Assembly: GCF_000158095.2 (NCBI RefSeq)
Contig: NZ_CM011002.1
Location: 422,786-486,785 of the forward strand
Length of the DNA stretch: 64,000 nucleotides
Reading direction: 5' to 3'
Source: Roseibium alexandrii DFL-11
GTDB taxonomy: Bacteria; Pseudomonadota; Alphaproteobacteria; Rhizobiales; Stappiaceae
Shown: one piece after another, positions 26,842 through 36,196 of the stretch
How positions within the stretch are numbered: the first letter of the stretch is position 1
Layout: each line of letters opens with the position of its first letter
Notes under the pieces: model-generated
Told to the model about the DNA's origin: nothing
Databases searched by the model: none
What the model saw: only the letters and a program-made list of their open reading frames with translations
Program-made: the position numbers and the translations under genes

Positions 26842-27654
26842 CTAGTATCTAAACATTTCCGTCAGGATCCGCTCATCCCAGCCGTGATCGTCATCAAACA
26901 TGATCCGGCCTTCTTTTTCCGTGGACTCTCGAACCGACACTTTTGTGACGCTGCGGATTTCACGGTGATCCGCGGACGCGCTGACCGGCCGTTTTTCCGG
27001 GTCCAGGATTTCGATATCAACCGCTGCCCAATCGGGAAGCAATGCACCACGCCAACGGCGCGGGCGGAAGGCGCTGATTGGGGTCAAGGCAAGCAACTGC
27101 GCGGTGATCGGAAGGATTGGACCGTGTGCGGAAAGGTTATAGGCGGTGCTGCCGGCGGGTGTTGCTACAATGATTCCATCGCAAATCAGTTCTTCCAGCC
27201 GGACGCGGCCGTCGACCGAAATCTTCAGGCGTGCAGCCTGGGATGTTTGGCGGAGCAGGGAGACTTCGTTGATGGCGAGCGCGGAATGCTCAACGCCGTT
27301 GTCATCGGTGGCGGTCATTTCCAGCGGGTAAATCGCCGTGGTGTCTGCTTTGGCGAGACGTTCGCGCAAACCATCTTCCCGGTACTCGTTCATGAGAAAG
27401 CCGACCGAGCCACGGTTCATGCCGTAAATCGGCTTGTTTGTTCCCATCTGTGCATAGAGGGTTTCCAGCATTAGGCCATCACCGCCAAGTGCCACGATGA
27501 TATCGGCATCAGCGTGCGGAACTTCGCCATACTGCGCCGCCAATGTTTCCCGCGCATGCTTTGCCTCATCCGTGTCACTGGAGACAAAGGCGAGCTTCTT
27601 GTCAGTGATCTGGCTGGCATCGTCCGGCTGCGGGGAAGAAACAATACGGTTCAT
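26842..27654 (-). CDS. nadK: NAD kinase
   Basis: NadK phosphorylates NAD to NADP. The 270-residue protein has [12 protein letters not shown] (GGDG motif), [11 protein letters not shown], the substrate loop [18 protein letters not shown], and the C-terminal [10 protein letters not shown]. An N-terminal extension of about 17 residues ([17 protein letters not shown]) is longer than in many relatives, so a later start is conceivable. Upstream lies the protease gene on the same strand. Confidence 0.95.
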   Translation of the reverse strand: MNRIVSSPQPDDASQITDKKLAFVSSDTDEAKHARETLAAQYGEVPHADADIIVALGGDGLMLETLYAQMGTNKPIYGMNRGSVGFLMNEYREDGLRERLAKADTTAIYPLEMTATDDNGVEHSALAINEVSLLRQTSQAARLKISVDGRVRLEELICDGIIVATPAGSTAYNLSAHGPILPITAQLLALTPISAFRPRRWRGALLPDWAAVDIEILDPEKRPVSASADHREIRSVTKVSVRESTEKEGRIMFDDDHGWDERILTEMFRY

Positions 27655-27808
27655 TGATCAACAAGGGCCTGGACGAGAGTGGTCTTACGGATTTTGTACC
27701 GCCACGGCGCAGTGGCGCCAGCTGTCTATGGACTAGGCCATGCCTTAGAAAAATTAGCAAGTGCCGGTGGTTGGAAACAGGTTCGCAGTCGAGGGTGAAG
27801 CGGACCGC

Positions 27809-28594
27809 TCAGTCAATGGTGGGACGCAGAGCCGTTTGGGCTGCATCGCCACTTGCCGGACAAACAGGCGAGGCCAAAAGTTCCTGCCACTCGAAAAAGG
27901 GGACGATCGCGGATCGGATGTCGTCGATTTTTGCGGACATTACACCGGCCACTCTGAGCCCATCCGGTGTTTCGACCAGTAAGGGCCCGCCTGATGCGCC
28001 GCTTTCCGAGGAGCAGTTGGTAACCCAGCTGTCTTCTACGGTGCCGATCACCTGGCAGGCTGAGACGACGGTTGGCAGAAAACGGCGGCTGCGGCGATAG
28101 CCGGCGGAATCGAACTGGGTGTCCCGCGTCAACACACCAGCATCCTCAAGTGCCAGAACCGGGACCGCAGGCAGATTGGCGCTTTCTTTCAAAATCAAGA
28201 TCCCGACATCGGTATGCACATCAGCCAGTTTCGTTTGCTTCTTCGGAGTATAGCCCTCGGCAGACAAGGCGCAGGCCACCTCCACGCGCGCAGAAAACTC
28301 GTCTCGGCGGACACCGGCAATGAAGAACATGTCGTCTTCCGGAAACTTCTTCAACGTCGCCTTGTTGTAAAGGCAGTGTGCTGCAGTCAACACGATATTC
28401 GGCGCAATCAGTGTGCCGGTACACATGGATGTTGTGCGGTAACCAGCCACATTTACCCGGCCAATGGAGGGCCAGGGGGCATCCGTGCTGTCGATGACCT
28501 TAAGAGCTGGTTCTGCGGAAACTGCAGTGTCCGAGGGGGCAAGACAAGCTAGTGCCAACACGGCCGCATAAGCGACCGCTAGCGTGCGCCGCAT
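27809..28594 (-). CDS. secreted trypsin-like serine protease (S1 family)
   Basis: This 261-residue protein has a signal peptide (MRRTLAVAYAAVLALACLA, cut near VSA). The chymotrypsin-fold triad is intact: His in TAAHC, Asp in HTDVGIL and Ser in GASGGPLL. Cysteines in CTGTL, AHC, VACAL, SACQV, TNCSS and SPVCP suggest three disulfides. The start at 28594 was chosen to give a proper signal peptide. It probably acts in the periplasm or outside; specificity is unknown. Confidence 0.9.
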   Translation of the reverse strand: MRRTLAVAYAAVLALACLAPSDTAVSAEPALKVIDSTDAPWPSIGRVNVAGYRTTSMCTGTLIAPNIVLTAAHCLYNKATLKKFPEDDMFFIAGVRRDEFSARVEVACALSAEGYTPKKQTKLADVHTDVGILILKESANLPAVPVLALEDAGVLTRDTQFDSAGYRRSRRFLPTVVSACQVIGTVEDSWVTNCSSESGASGGPLLVETPDGLRVAGVMSAKIDDIRSAIVPFFEWQELLASPVCPASGDAAQTALRPTID

Positions 28595-28732
28595 TATTCC
28601 GTTTCCCGATATGATCCCGCTTGGACCAGCCACGTCTCAAAACCTCCGGAGAACCTGATCTGACTACATTCCCGATACGCAGTGTCGCTGAACGGGTTTA
28701 ACGTGGCCTAAAGTCGATCGCTGAAAGCTTTG

Positions 28733-30235
28733 CTAGTTGGAATAATACTCCCAAACCATGGTCCGGGCGAGTGTCTCGTCATTGTGGCGCATGCGACTGG
28801 ATAGCAGGGCATTCATGTTTTGGATAAGAGCTGCCGGTTCGCTTTCGGCCTTGTTCTCGATCCCGCCCTTTTCATCGTTTGCAGCAAGCAACAGATTGGG
28901 CAAACCGCTGAAGTGAACATATTGCCAATCGGTTCCAAGGCGCGTCAGTGCTGAGGCACCGCCAGCTTGACAGCTCCTGCGGAGTTCTTCGGGGAAAAAC
29001 TGCAACAAACGCCGGAAGTCGAACTCATAAAGCGCGGCATCCCGCCAACCGGTTGGTGTTTGGCCTCTAAGATACGGGGCAAGACTGCTTCCGTCAGGTT
29101 TGTGTTTGGGCTCGAGGCTCAGGACGTCCAGAAGGGTGGGGAAGATGTCTGCGGCTGATGTGAAGGCGGAAACCCGGCCCGCCTTGGCCACGCCGGGTCC
29201 CCGGATGATCAGGGGAATGTGATAACTCTCTTTGTAAAACCCGCCTTTGCCGAGCATCCAATGATCGCCCATCATCTCCGCATGATCGGAGGTGAAGATG
29301 ATCACCGTATCGTCTGCGATCTGATCGAGGGCGGTGAAGATGCGGCCAAGCTGGGCATCAACCTCGGTGATCATTCCATAGTAGAGCGCACGAAGCCGCT
29401 TCAGATCTTGTCTGGTCAAGTCGCGCGCGTGGCCATTGGCGCCGGGAATATGGCTGGAAAGATGCTGGTACTCTTGCAAGGCGGAGACAAGGGGATGGAA
29501 TGCTGCTTCTTGCCATGCACTTTCGGCGCCCTTGAACTCAGGCCCGTTTTCCGGATCGTACATCGCATTATACGGCTCGGGCACGGTGACCGGCGGATGT
29601 GGACGCAGGAACGAAATGTGCGCCATCCAGGGCTTTCCTGCGTCCTGTTCGCCAAGCCAGTTGAAGAAACTGTCCGTTAGAAAGGCGGTCTGCGTTTCGT
29701 CCTTGGAATAGCGCGGGGCTTTACACGAGATAAGCTCGCCATCCTCCGGCTCAACTTGGTGCAGCGTGTCGAAAGACGCCGGATCATGGCCGCGGGCGGC
29801 CAGCCAGGAGCGCCAGGGCTTGTCGTCTTCAGGCAGCGGTTGACGAACGGAGAACCCGGGCAGAACCCCCTCATAGGTGGACAGGGCCGGATCGTTTGGA
29901 TCGTGCACTCGTGGATCCGGCGAGGTGTCCGTATAACCAAACAAGGTCGGGACATAACCCGCCCGGCGTCCTGCGCGGGCAATGTTGTCGAAACGGTCGT
30001 CCAGCGGAGCCCCGTTCCAGATCACCCGGTGGTTCATCTGATATAGGCCGGTGTAGAGAGATGCCCTGGCCGGAGAGCAGGGCGCAGTCGTCGCATAATG
30101 CTGCTCGAAAACGGTGGCCGTTTCTGCAAAGGCATCAAGGTTGGGAGTCTTGACCACCGGATGGCCAACAGTGCCGAGGCAATCGCCGCGCCACTGATCG
30201 GCCGTTATCAGAAGGATGTTCGGACGCGAAGTCAT
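28733..30235 (-). CDS. phosphonate monoester hydrolase / sulfatase family
   Basis: This 500-residue alkaline-phosphatase-superfamily enzyme has the formylglycine motif C-S-P-A-R with Cys53 in APCSPARASL, the metal site Asp13 in TADQW, and IIFTSDHAEMMGDHWMLGKGG for further metal ligands. Matches to phosphonate monoester hydrolases include GLYQMNHR, FLRPHPP, the ITEVDAQLGRIF region and YEFDFR. It overlaps phnX by 4 bp at the end of an AEP operon, so it likely hydrolyses phosphonate monoesters to free phosphonates. A formylglycine-generating enzyme is needed and is not seen here. Confidence 0.8.
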   Translation of the reverse strand: MTSRPNILLITADQWRGDCLGTVGHPVVKTPNLDAFAETATVFEQHYATTAPCSPARASLYTGLYQMNHRVIWNGAPLDDRFDNIARAGRRAGYVPTLFGYTDTSPDPRVHDPNDPALSTYEGVLPGFSVRQPLPEDDKPWRSWLAARGHDPASFDTLHQVEPEDGELISCKAPRYSKDETQTAFLTDSFFNWLGEQDAGKPWMAHISFLRPHPPVTVPEPYNAMYDPENGPEFKGAESAWQEAAFHPLVSALQEYQHLSSHIPGANGHARDLTRQDLKRLRALYYGMITEVDAQLGRIFTALDQIADDTVIIFTSDHAEMMGDHWMLGKGGFYKESYHIPLIIRGPGVAKAGRVSAFTSAADIFPTLLDVLSLEPKHKPDGSSLAPYLRGQTPTGWRDAALYEFDFRRLLQFFPEELRRSCQAGGASALTRLGTDWQYVHFSGLPNLLLAANDEKGGIENKAESEPAALIQNMNALLSSRMRHNDETLARTMVWEYYSN

Positions 30236-31014
30236 GCAGCTTCCATCTGATCCATCAGTTTGGGAAGATCGGCAACGGTATCGATGACATGGTCGGCACC
30301 CGCTTCCTTGAGTTTGGCTGTGGCTTCCTGCCGGATCGCATCGATCTCGGCCTCAGACAGAGCCGCCAGTTCTTCCGGGGTTTTCCCTGCGAAGTTGCCG
30401 GAAAGAGCAAGGCCAACGGTGATGCAACCAGCTGCCACACCCTCGGCAATGCCGGGCTCAGTATCATCAACCTTGATGACGGCGCTGGGCGGGTGGGCGA
30501 CAAGATCAACGAAGCACTGATACATTCCGAGCGGACCCGGACGGCCCTCAGGCAGGTCATCGGAACACACCAGATTGTCTGGCTCATATCCCTGTTCAGC
30601 AGCTCTTGGAAGCACGCGCTCCATAATCGACCGGGTGTATCCTGTGGTGGAGCCGATTTTCACATTGTTCGATCGCAGGTAAGCGACCGTATCGAGAGCG
30701 CCTGGAACGAGGTCGGCATAATCCGTGACCACTTCCTCATTCATCGGAACAAAGATCTCATAGATCTTGTCGACGTCGGCATCAGTTGGGGCGCTGCCGT
30801 ATTTTGCTTGCCATTGAGCAGAAATGTCCGGATCGTCCATCATGGACCGGATATGGTCCCACTTCGGCATGCCCATTGGGCCACGGGCCTGATCAATGCT
30901 CGCGGTGATGCCGAATTTTTCGAATGCTTTCACAAACACACCCATGGGTGCGAAGGATCCGAAATCGATCATGGTTCCGGCCCAGTCGAAAACGACAGCT
31001 TTAAATTTGCTCAT
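30232..31014 (-). CDS. phnX: phosphonoacetaldehyde hydrolase
   Basis: PhnX cleaves the C-P bond of phosphonoacetaldehyde to acetaldehyde and phosphate. The 260-residue HAD protein has the nucleophile Asp in VVFDWAGT (residue 10), the Schiff-base Lys51 in PMGMPKWDH, ASTGYT-type STTGYTR, and the KVDDTEPGI motif. The start at 31014 is used. It lies 22 bp after phnW and overlaps the monoester hydrolase, forming one operon. Confidence 0.95.
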   Translation of the reverse strand: MSKFKAVVFDWAGTMIDFGSFAPMGVFVKAFEKFGITASIDQARGPMGMPKWDHIRSMMDDPDISAQWQAKYGSAPTDADVDKIYEIFVPMNEEVVTDYADLVPGALDTVAYLRSNNVKIGSTTGYTRSIMERVLPRAAEQGYEPDNLVCSDDLPEGRPGPLGMYQCFVDLVAHPPSAVIKVDDTEPGIAEGVAAGCITVGLALSGNFAGKTPEELAALSEAEIDAIRQEATAKLKEAGADHVIDTVADLPKLMDQMEAA

Positions 31015-31036
31015 TGGTTCTCTTTCTCGTGTTTGC

Positions 31037-32224
31037 TCAAGCTGCAAGTTTTGCGCGTTCTGCGAGCGCTTCTGCAGGTGGGGCGGCACTTTCAACGCCC
31101 ATTTCTTTCAAAACGTCAGACGCTGCTGCGGTTACGCCGCGCATGACGTGCTCGTCCATTTGACCGATGCAGCCGACCCGAAAGCTGTCAACGACAGTCA
31201 GTTTGCCCGGATAGAGTATGAATCCACGTGCTTTCATGAGCTCGTAGAACCGCGGGAAACTGAATGCGGGGTCTGCCGGACAAAAGAAGGTGACGATAAT
31301 CGGCGACAACCATTCAGCGTCCAGCAGTGTTTCAAATCCGAGTGCCCGCATCCCTGAAACCATGGCGTCCCTGTTTGTTCTGTAGCGCGCGCCGCGCGCT
31401 GCAACGCCGCCTTCGGCTTTGTGCGCCCGCAACGCTTCAAGGAACGCTGCGACGACATGAGTTGGCGGTGTAAATCGCCATTGTCCGGATTTCTCCATGT
31501 GCGCCCACTGAGCATGCACATCGAGGCTGATGGAATGGCTGTTGCCCTTGGCAGCCTCGAGCTCGGCCCTGTGTGCAATGACAAAACCGAAGCCCGGCAC
31601 GCCTTCGATGCATTTGTTTGCAGACGATACCATCGCTGCAAACTGGAGCTTTGACGGCTCGACGGGAATGGAGCCAAAAGCTGACATGGAATCGATCAAA
31701 AGGGTTCTGTCTGCGGCGGCAACGGCATCAGAGATTTCCTGCAAGGGATTGAGAATGCCGGAGCTTGTCTCGCAGTGGACAATCAACACGTGGCTGATCT
31801 CCGGATCCGCCTTCAAGAGGGCGGCGACTTCCGGTCCACGTGGCGGAAGGTAGTCGCCCTTGTCCAGTACTTCTACCGGACGGCCCAGGTAGGCCATCGT
31901 TTCAACCGCGCGTTTGCCGTAGGCGCCATTGGACAGGATCAGGGTCTTTTTGGTCTTCGGCGTGAAACTGCCCAGCATAGCCTCGACGGCAAAGGTGCCG
32001 CTTCCCTGGATCGGGACGCAGTCATAGGCTTCACTGCCGTCGCCCAGCAAAGAAATAAGGCCTTTCCGGAGTTCGGCGGTCATTGCCTTGAAATCGCCGT
32101 CCCAACTGCCCCAATCCCGCAACATGGCTTCCTTGACATCTATCGATGTGGTGAGCGGCCCAGGGGTCAAAAGATATGGCTCGCCGAGTTTCGGTTTTGG
32201 CAAGGCCGTCGGCTGTTGGGTCAT
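31037..32224 (-). CDS. phnW: 2-aminoethylphosphonate--pyruvate transaminase
   Basis: PhnW transfers the amino group of 2-aminoethylphosphonate to pyruvate, giving phosphonoacetaldehyde. The 395-residue PLP enzyme has YLLTPGPLTTS at the start, GSGTFAVE near 74, HCETSSGILNP near 150, IDSMSAFG near 177 and the PLP Lys204 in SSANKCIEG. It is the first gene of the operon, with a palindromic site upstream. There is no AEP transporter in the window, so uptake must be elsewhere. Confidence 0.96.
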   Translation of the reverse strand: MTQQPTALPKPKLGEPYLLTPGPLTTSIDVKEAMLRDWGSWDGDFKAMTAELRKGLISLLGDGSEAYDCVPIQGSGTFAVEAMLGSFTPKTKKTLILSNGAYGKRAVETMAYLGRPVEVLDKGDYLPPRGPEVAALLKADPEISHVLIVHCETSSGILNPLQEISDAVAAADRTLLIDSMSAFGSIPVEPSKLQFAAMVSSANKCIEGVPGFGFVIAHRAELEAAKGNSHSISLDVHAQWAHMEKSGQWRFTPPTHVVAAFLEALRAHKAEGGVAARGARYRTNRDAMVSGMRALGFETLLDAEWLSPIIVTFFCPADPAFSFPRFYELMKARGFILYPGKLTVVDSFRVGCIGQMDEHVMRGVTAAASDVLKEMGVESAAPPAEALAERAKLAA

Positions 32225-32363
32225 GAGTGGTCCCTTTGGGGCATGATATGAACTGCAGGCAGCGTCGAATATGCCTCTCGGTTCCGTGGACTCGCCGAGT
32301 GCATCTCCAAAGCCTGTGCGCCCTTAACACCCCCTTCGGGTAACAGTTTAATGAAATAGTCTT

Positions 32364-32386
32364 GTCTATAATTATTAGTTATAGAC
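32364..32386. promoter_or_regulatory. inverted repeat upstream of phnW, LysR-type operator candidate
   Basis: GTCTATAA (32364-32371) and TTATAGAC (32379-32386) are perfect 8-bp arms with a 7-bp spacer, between phnW and the LysR gene. The AT-rich dyad resembles a LysR binding site about 140 bp before the phnW start. Confidence 0.45.
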
Positions 32387-32413
32387 TTGATGCTGGCGGT
32401 GTTGGCAAACGGG

Positions 32414-33307
32414 TCAGGCGGCAGGGTTCAAGCTGGCCCGGAACGCTTCAATCGCAGCAACGCCTGCCATGTCTTTTTGCCAGACAACATAATGGTTCGC
32501 GATCAGGGAAGGGCTGTCGATCGGGATTGCAACACAGCCGTCCCGGTCTGTGATCTCTGCTTCCATTGCAATCCCGACACCGATGCCGGACCGGATCAGG
32601 GTGGCGATGGAGCCCCAGGACCCGAGCGCAAGAATCGTTTTGGGTTTGATCCCGGCAACAGTGGCAGCTGCCTCGAACATCTTGCGGGTTCCAGATGAAC
32701 TTTCCCGCTGCAGCAACGGAAGTGTCTCCACATTCTTCCAGCTGACAGCGCCTTTGGATGCCAGCGGATGGTCGGCGGGTGCGGCGATAACGATGCGCGT
32801 CTGGACCAGCAATTCACCGTCAAGACCCGCCGGGATTTCCCGGCCGGTCACAAAGCCGATGTCGATATCCCCATTGTCAAACAGGTCCAGAATATCGCTG
32901 GTGGCCAAGGCGCGGGCTTCGATGGTTATTTCCGGATGACGCGCCATAAAGGCAGAGATTCTCGGGATCGCCAGCTGATAGGTCGAATAGCCGATCCTGA
33001 GCTCACCAGCGGCCAGCTCCTTTTGATGAAGCAGTTCCGATTCCAGATCGCTGGTGAGAGCGAGGATCGCCCGTATTTTCGGCAAGAGCGCCTCAAGAGC
33101 AGGCGTAGCAGAGACCGAGTATCCGGATTTGGCGATCAGCCGGGTCTTGAAGCGGTTTTCAAGTCCGTGCACATGGTTGGAAATTGACGGTTGAGAAACC
33201 CCGATCTCCTTAGCGGCCGCAGAAAAACTACCTCGGCGTACAACAGCTTCCAGAGCGCGCAACTGACTGAGGCTGAGCGGATTTTTGATACGGTTTGGGG
33301 CGTCCAT
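32414..33307 (-). CDS. LysR family transcriptional regulator, probable phn regulator
   Basis: This 297-residue LysR protein has an N-terminal winged HTH (LSQLRALEAVVRRGSFSAAAKEIGVSQPSISNHV) and a periplasmic-binding-fold effector domain from about residue 95 (GELRIGYSTYQL). It lies immediately upstream of the AEP operon in the same direction and follows a GST gene by 10 bp. Its position suggests it activates phnWX in response to AEP or an intermediate; the effector is inferred. Confidence 0.88.
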   Translation of the reverse strand: MDAPNRIKNPLSLSQLRALEAVVRRGSFSAAAKEIGVSQPSISNHVHGLENRFKTRLIAKSGYSVSATPALEALLPKIRAILALTSDLESELLHQKELAAGELRIGYSTYQLAIPRISAFMARHPEITIEARALATSDILDLFDNGDIDIGFVTGREIPAGLDGELLVQTRIVIAAPADHPLASKGAVSWKNVETLPLLQRESSSGTRKMFEAAATVAGIKPKTILALGSWGSIATLIRSGIGVGIAMEAEITDRDGCVAIPIDSPSLIANHYVVWQKDMAGVAAIEAFRASLNPAA

Positions 33308-33317
33308 CTCTGCTTGT

Positions 33318-33947
33318 TTACCCGGCTGGAATTGGGCCCATGTCTTTCGGCACTTGATATCCGCGCTGGACGGCCGGACGGGCTGCTATGCGCTGATACC
33401 AAGCCTGGACATTTGGAAAATCAGAGAGGCTGACACCCTGCCATTCATAGCGCGATGCCCAAGGCCAGCATGCCATATCGGCAATCGAATAATCGCCCGC
33501 GATAAAATCGCGCCCTTGAAGCTGTTTATCGAGCACGCCGTAGAGCCGGCGCGCTTCTCTGGAATAGCGCTCCTTGGCATAATCGGACTTGTCCGGATTG
33601 AAATGTACAAAATGATGCGCCTGGCCAAGCATCGGTCCAAACCCGCCCATTTGCCACATCAGCCATTCTAGCGTCCGGGCCCGTTGTTGTCCGGACGGGG
33701 CGAGAAACTTGCCGTATTTCTCGGCGAGGTAGATCATGATTGCCCCGGATTCCATAAGCTTCAGACCAGTCTCGCGATCCACAATTGCCGGGATTTTGTT
33801 GTTTGGGCTGATCTCCAGAAACTCCGGTGCCATCTGATCACCATTGGTGATGTCGATTGCATGGGGAGTGTAATCAACGCCGAGCTCTTCCAAAAGGATC
33901 GACACCTTACGGCCGTTCGGGGTGGTCCAGGTGTAAAGGTCAATCAT
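33318..33947 (-). CDS. glutathione S-transferase family protein (YfcG-like)
   Basis: This 209-residue protein has a thioredoxin-like N-domain (MIDLYTWTTPNGRKVSILLEE, NNKIPAIVD, ESGAIMIYLAEKYG) and an all-helical C-domain (DYSIADMACWPW). It matches the Nu-class/YfcG type, which has disulfide-bond reductase activity in E. coli. The ATG at 33947 fits the family start; the upstream extension is spurious. It is placed 10 bp before the LysR gene, perhaps co-transcribed. Confidence 0.9.
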   Translation of the reverse strand: MIDLYTWTTPNGRKVSILLEELGVDYTPHAIDITNGDQMAPEFLEISPNNKIPAIVDRETGLKLMESGAIMIYLAEKYGKFLAPSGQQRARTLEWLMWQMGGFGPMLGQAHHFVHFNPDKSDYAKERYSREARRLYGVLDKQLQGRDFIAGDYSIADMACWPWASRYEWQGVSLSDFPNVQAWYQRIAARPAVQRGYQVPKDMGPIPAG

Positions 33948-34233
33948 GGGTCGGCTCCGGATGTCTGGATCGCATGTGTTGGGAACAGCAAGAAAGCAGG
34001 ATAGCGGTGATTTCAACCCTGATGATCAAATTGGCGTGTGTGTCACCGGTTTGTTTGTCAGATTGCGTTGCTGTTAAGGGGGTGTTTACCATAATGATGT
34101 TGGCATTCATTCCTGCAACAGGTTCGGTATTTAACGTTGGATCCATCGTCCGGTCTTTCACAAAGCATCCAGGTCTGAAGTGACTTGGGGTGATATTAGA
34201 AAACCGGAAATGTGCCGGTGAAAGGATGTGAGC

Positions 34234-34896
34234 ATGGCGCTGAAGTTTACCCGCCGGAGTTTTGTGATCGGTCTACCCTTGGCGCTGGCGGCTTGCCAAA
34301 GCAAGAAAAGCGCGACGGTGGAAGCTGGTCTGACACCCTTTTCCGATGGGACGCCGAATTATTCCCTGGCCTATGCTGGGGTTCGAGATGGCGGTTTCGA
34401 CCTGCCTCCAATCGACTACCTTACCTTCGATCCGAAGTACCTGCGCCAGACGGTTTTTTATCCAACCTCACATCCCGTCGGAACAATCGTGGTCGATCCG
34501 AACAACAAGTTCCTCTATCTCGTTCAGCCGGGCGGGCGGGCGATCCGGTATGGCATAGGGGTTGGCAGGGCCGGCTTTGCCTGGAACGGCGAGGCGGTCA
34601 TCCGCTTCAAGCGCGAATGGCCGAAATGGTTTCCGCCCGATGAGATGATCGAACGCGATCCGGATTTGGAGCGCTACCGGGACGGCCAGGAAGGCGGGCC
34701 GAGAAATCCGATCGGCGCGCGTGGTCTTTACCTGTGGCAGGGCAACAAGGACACGCTCTACCGCATCCACAGCACCAATCAGCCCAGGAGCATTGGAACC
34801 AACGCCTCAAGCGGCTGCATCCGCATGTGGCACCAGGACATCATTGATCTTTATGATCGTGTTGAACTCGGCACCAAGGTGATTGTTCTGGGGTAG
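34234..34896 (+). CDS. L,D-transpeptidase (YkuD domain) lipoprotein
   Basis: This 220-residue protein has a lipobox and twin-arginine-like leader (TRRSFVIGLPLALAACQ; lipid-linked Cys near residue 21). The YkuD domain contains FLYLVQPGG, GLYLWQG and the active-site segment HSTNQPRSIGTNASSGCIRM with the catalytic Cys. Such enzymes form 3-3 crosslinks or attach lipoproteins to peptidoglycan. An AAAGGA site precedes the ATG; an alternative GTG lies two codons upstream. Confidence 0.93.
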   Translation: MALKFTRRSFVIGLPLALAACQSKKSATVEAGLTPFSDGTPNYSLAYAGVRDGGFDLPPIDYLTFDPKYLRQTVFYPTSHPVGTIVVDPNNKFLYLVQPGGRAIRYGIGVGRAGFAWNGEAVIRFKREWPKWFPPDEMIERDPDLERYRDGQEGGPRNPIGARGLYLWQGNKDTLYRIHSTNQPRSIGTNASSGCIRMWHQDIIDLYDRVELGTKVIVLG

Positions 34897-34964
34897 GGCC
34901 TTGAATAAAGCCTCCATTGCTTTGTCCCTTTGACCCTGACAACGGGGCTGCGCGCCAAAACTCC

Positions 34965-35750
34965 TTAATTTTGGGTGGTTGATGATATGCTGTCGCCAAC
35001 TTCAAGCGGTTCATAGGTTTTGGCAGATGATCCGCTCGCGGCCTTTGGGGGCTCTGCAAGTACCTGATCAATCATGTCCAGCACATCATCCCGGTGATTG
35101 GCGACGAGATAGAGATCATTGTCGAGGCGGGCAGGCCCGCCAGCTTGCCAGTGTATCGAGTTGGCGTACAGTTTTGTGAACCCGCAGGCTCGAAAGAAGC
35201 CGTCCTTGAACGCCTTTCTTTCCATCCAGCCATAATAGAAATCAGCGTCCCAATCTGCGAGTGCCTCAAGCTGCGCCACGCGGTTCAGCAAGCCACCAAG
35301 GTCGTAACCGCGCCAATCCGAGCGCACTTCGGTCCCTCCGAGATACACAGTTTCGCCTGTAATTTTCTGCGCAAATCTCGGTTGCTTGGCGGCGAGCTCA
35401 ACTTGGGCACCTGTCTCCGTCGGGTAGCAGCGGTGAAAGTGTTTGCGCCAGAAATCAACAAGGCTTTCCGGTGACCGCAGTGAATCGAGGCGGGCGCAGA
35501 CCCTACCGGCAAGAAGGCCGTCTGTATCAAACACGCCAAGCCAGAATGACCGGCCGGAGGTGTGGCTATGCATCTTTGTCGAGAACTGGGCTTCAAGCGG
35601 CTTGATGCCGCTTTTTTGGGCCAATGCATCAATAAGGTCAAAGTCATAACCCCGTTGAAGGGTCAAGCCATTATCAGTGAAAGTATTGTCTAGAGTACCC
35701 CAGGCACGTTTGAAGACAATTGGATCCAATTCAGATCTGAGGTTGGTCAT
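34965..35750 (-). CDS. hypothetical protein with GNAT-like segment
   Basis: This is a 261-residue protein. Residues around 125-215 (YLGGTEVRSDWRGYDLGGLLNRVAQLEAL, then FYYGWMERKAFKDGFFRACGFTKLY) resemble the acetyl-CoA-binding and C-terminal strands of GNAT acetyltransferases. The N-terminal third is unfamiliar. The protein ends in a Ser/Thr-rich tail. Substrate and role are unknown. It converges with the L,D-transpeptidase. Confidence 0.6.
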   Translation of the reverse strand: MTNLRSELDPIVFKRAWGTLDNTFTDNGLTLQRGYDFDLIDALAQKSGIKPLEAQFSTKMHSHTSGRSFWLGVFDTDGLLAGRVCARLDSLRSPESLVDFWRKHFHRCYPTETGAQVELAAKQPRFAQKITGETVYLGGTEVRSDWRGYDLGGLLNRVAQLEALADWDADFYYGWMERKAFKDGFFRACGFTKLYANSIHWQAGGPARLDNDLYLVANHRDDVLDMIDQVLAEPPKAASGSSAKTYEPLEVGDSISSTTQN

Positions 35751-36196
35751 GATCGATCACCGTGTTGCAAAAAAAATCGCGTGTTGTTTGCAAAGTAGCT
35801 TAATGCAATCAACTTGATTGACCAGTGATTGGTGAAGTTTTGCGCTCCACTTGCGCAATAAAAATGCTTCCCTCGAGAGATCCGTCAGTCTGGGTGTCGG
35901 CAATTGTTGGGAGACAAGTGGCTGTCCGCATGCGCCATCTCAGCTTGAAGCTGCCTTCGCCGGACCGGGTCTTCCAAAGTCATCTTATCCTTTTTCCCGC
36001 AGGGAGGCTTTGCAACGGGCGGCGAGGGGGAACCTTATCTCCCTACTCGCCGATATCAGGCAATGCGTTATCGAATCATATCAGCACGAACCGGTGCTGA
36101 GTTGTGCCTGTTCCAAAGTTAGTTTTGAGCCCGGATTGAGGGCTGCTGAAACTTGGAACAAGCTCTTGTTGTCAAGAAACGCCCCGTCCCTTGAAT
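35751..36196. other. 446-bp intergenic region, no convincing gene
   Basis: Both strands were read. Short open frames show no family features or ribosome sites. A stretch around 36000-36080 (encoding something like EALQRAARGNLISLLADIR on the plus strand) could be a remnant of a gene, but it has no start and no recognisable relatives. Confidence 0.35.

Noticed and set aside
30289..31146. 285-codon plus-strand frame opposite phnX
   Set aside because: phnX has all catalytic motifs on the minus strand; the opposite frame is a shadow.
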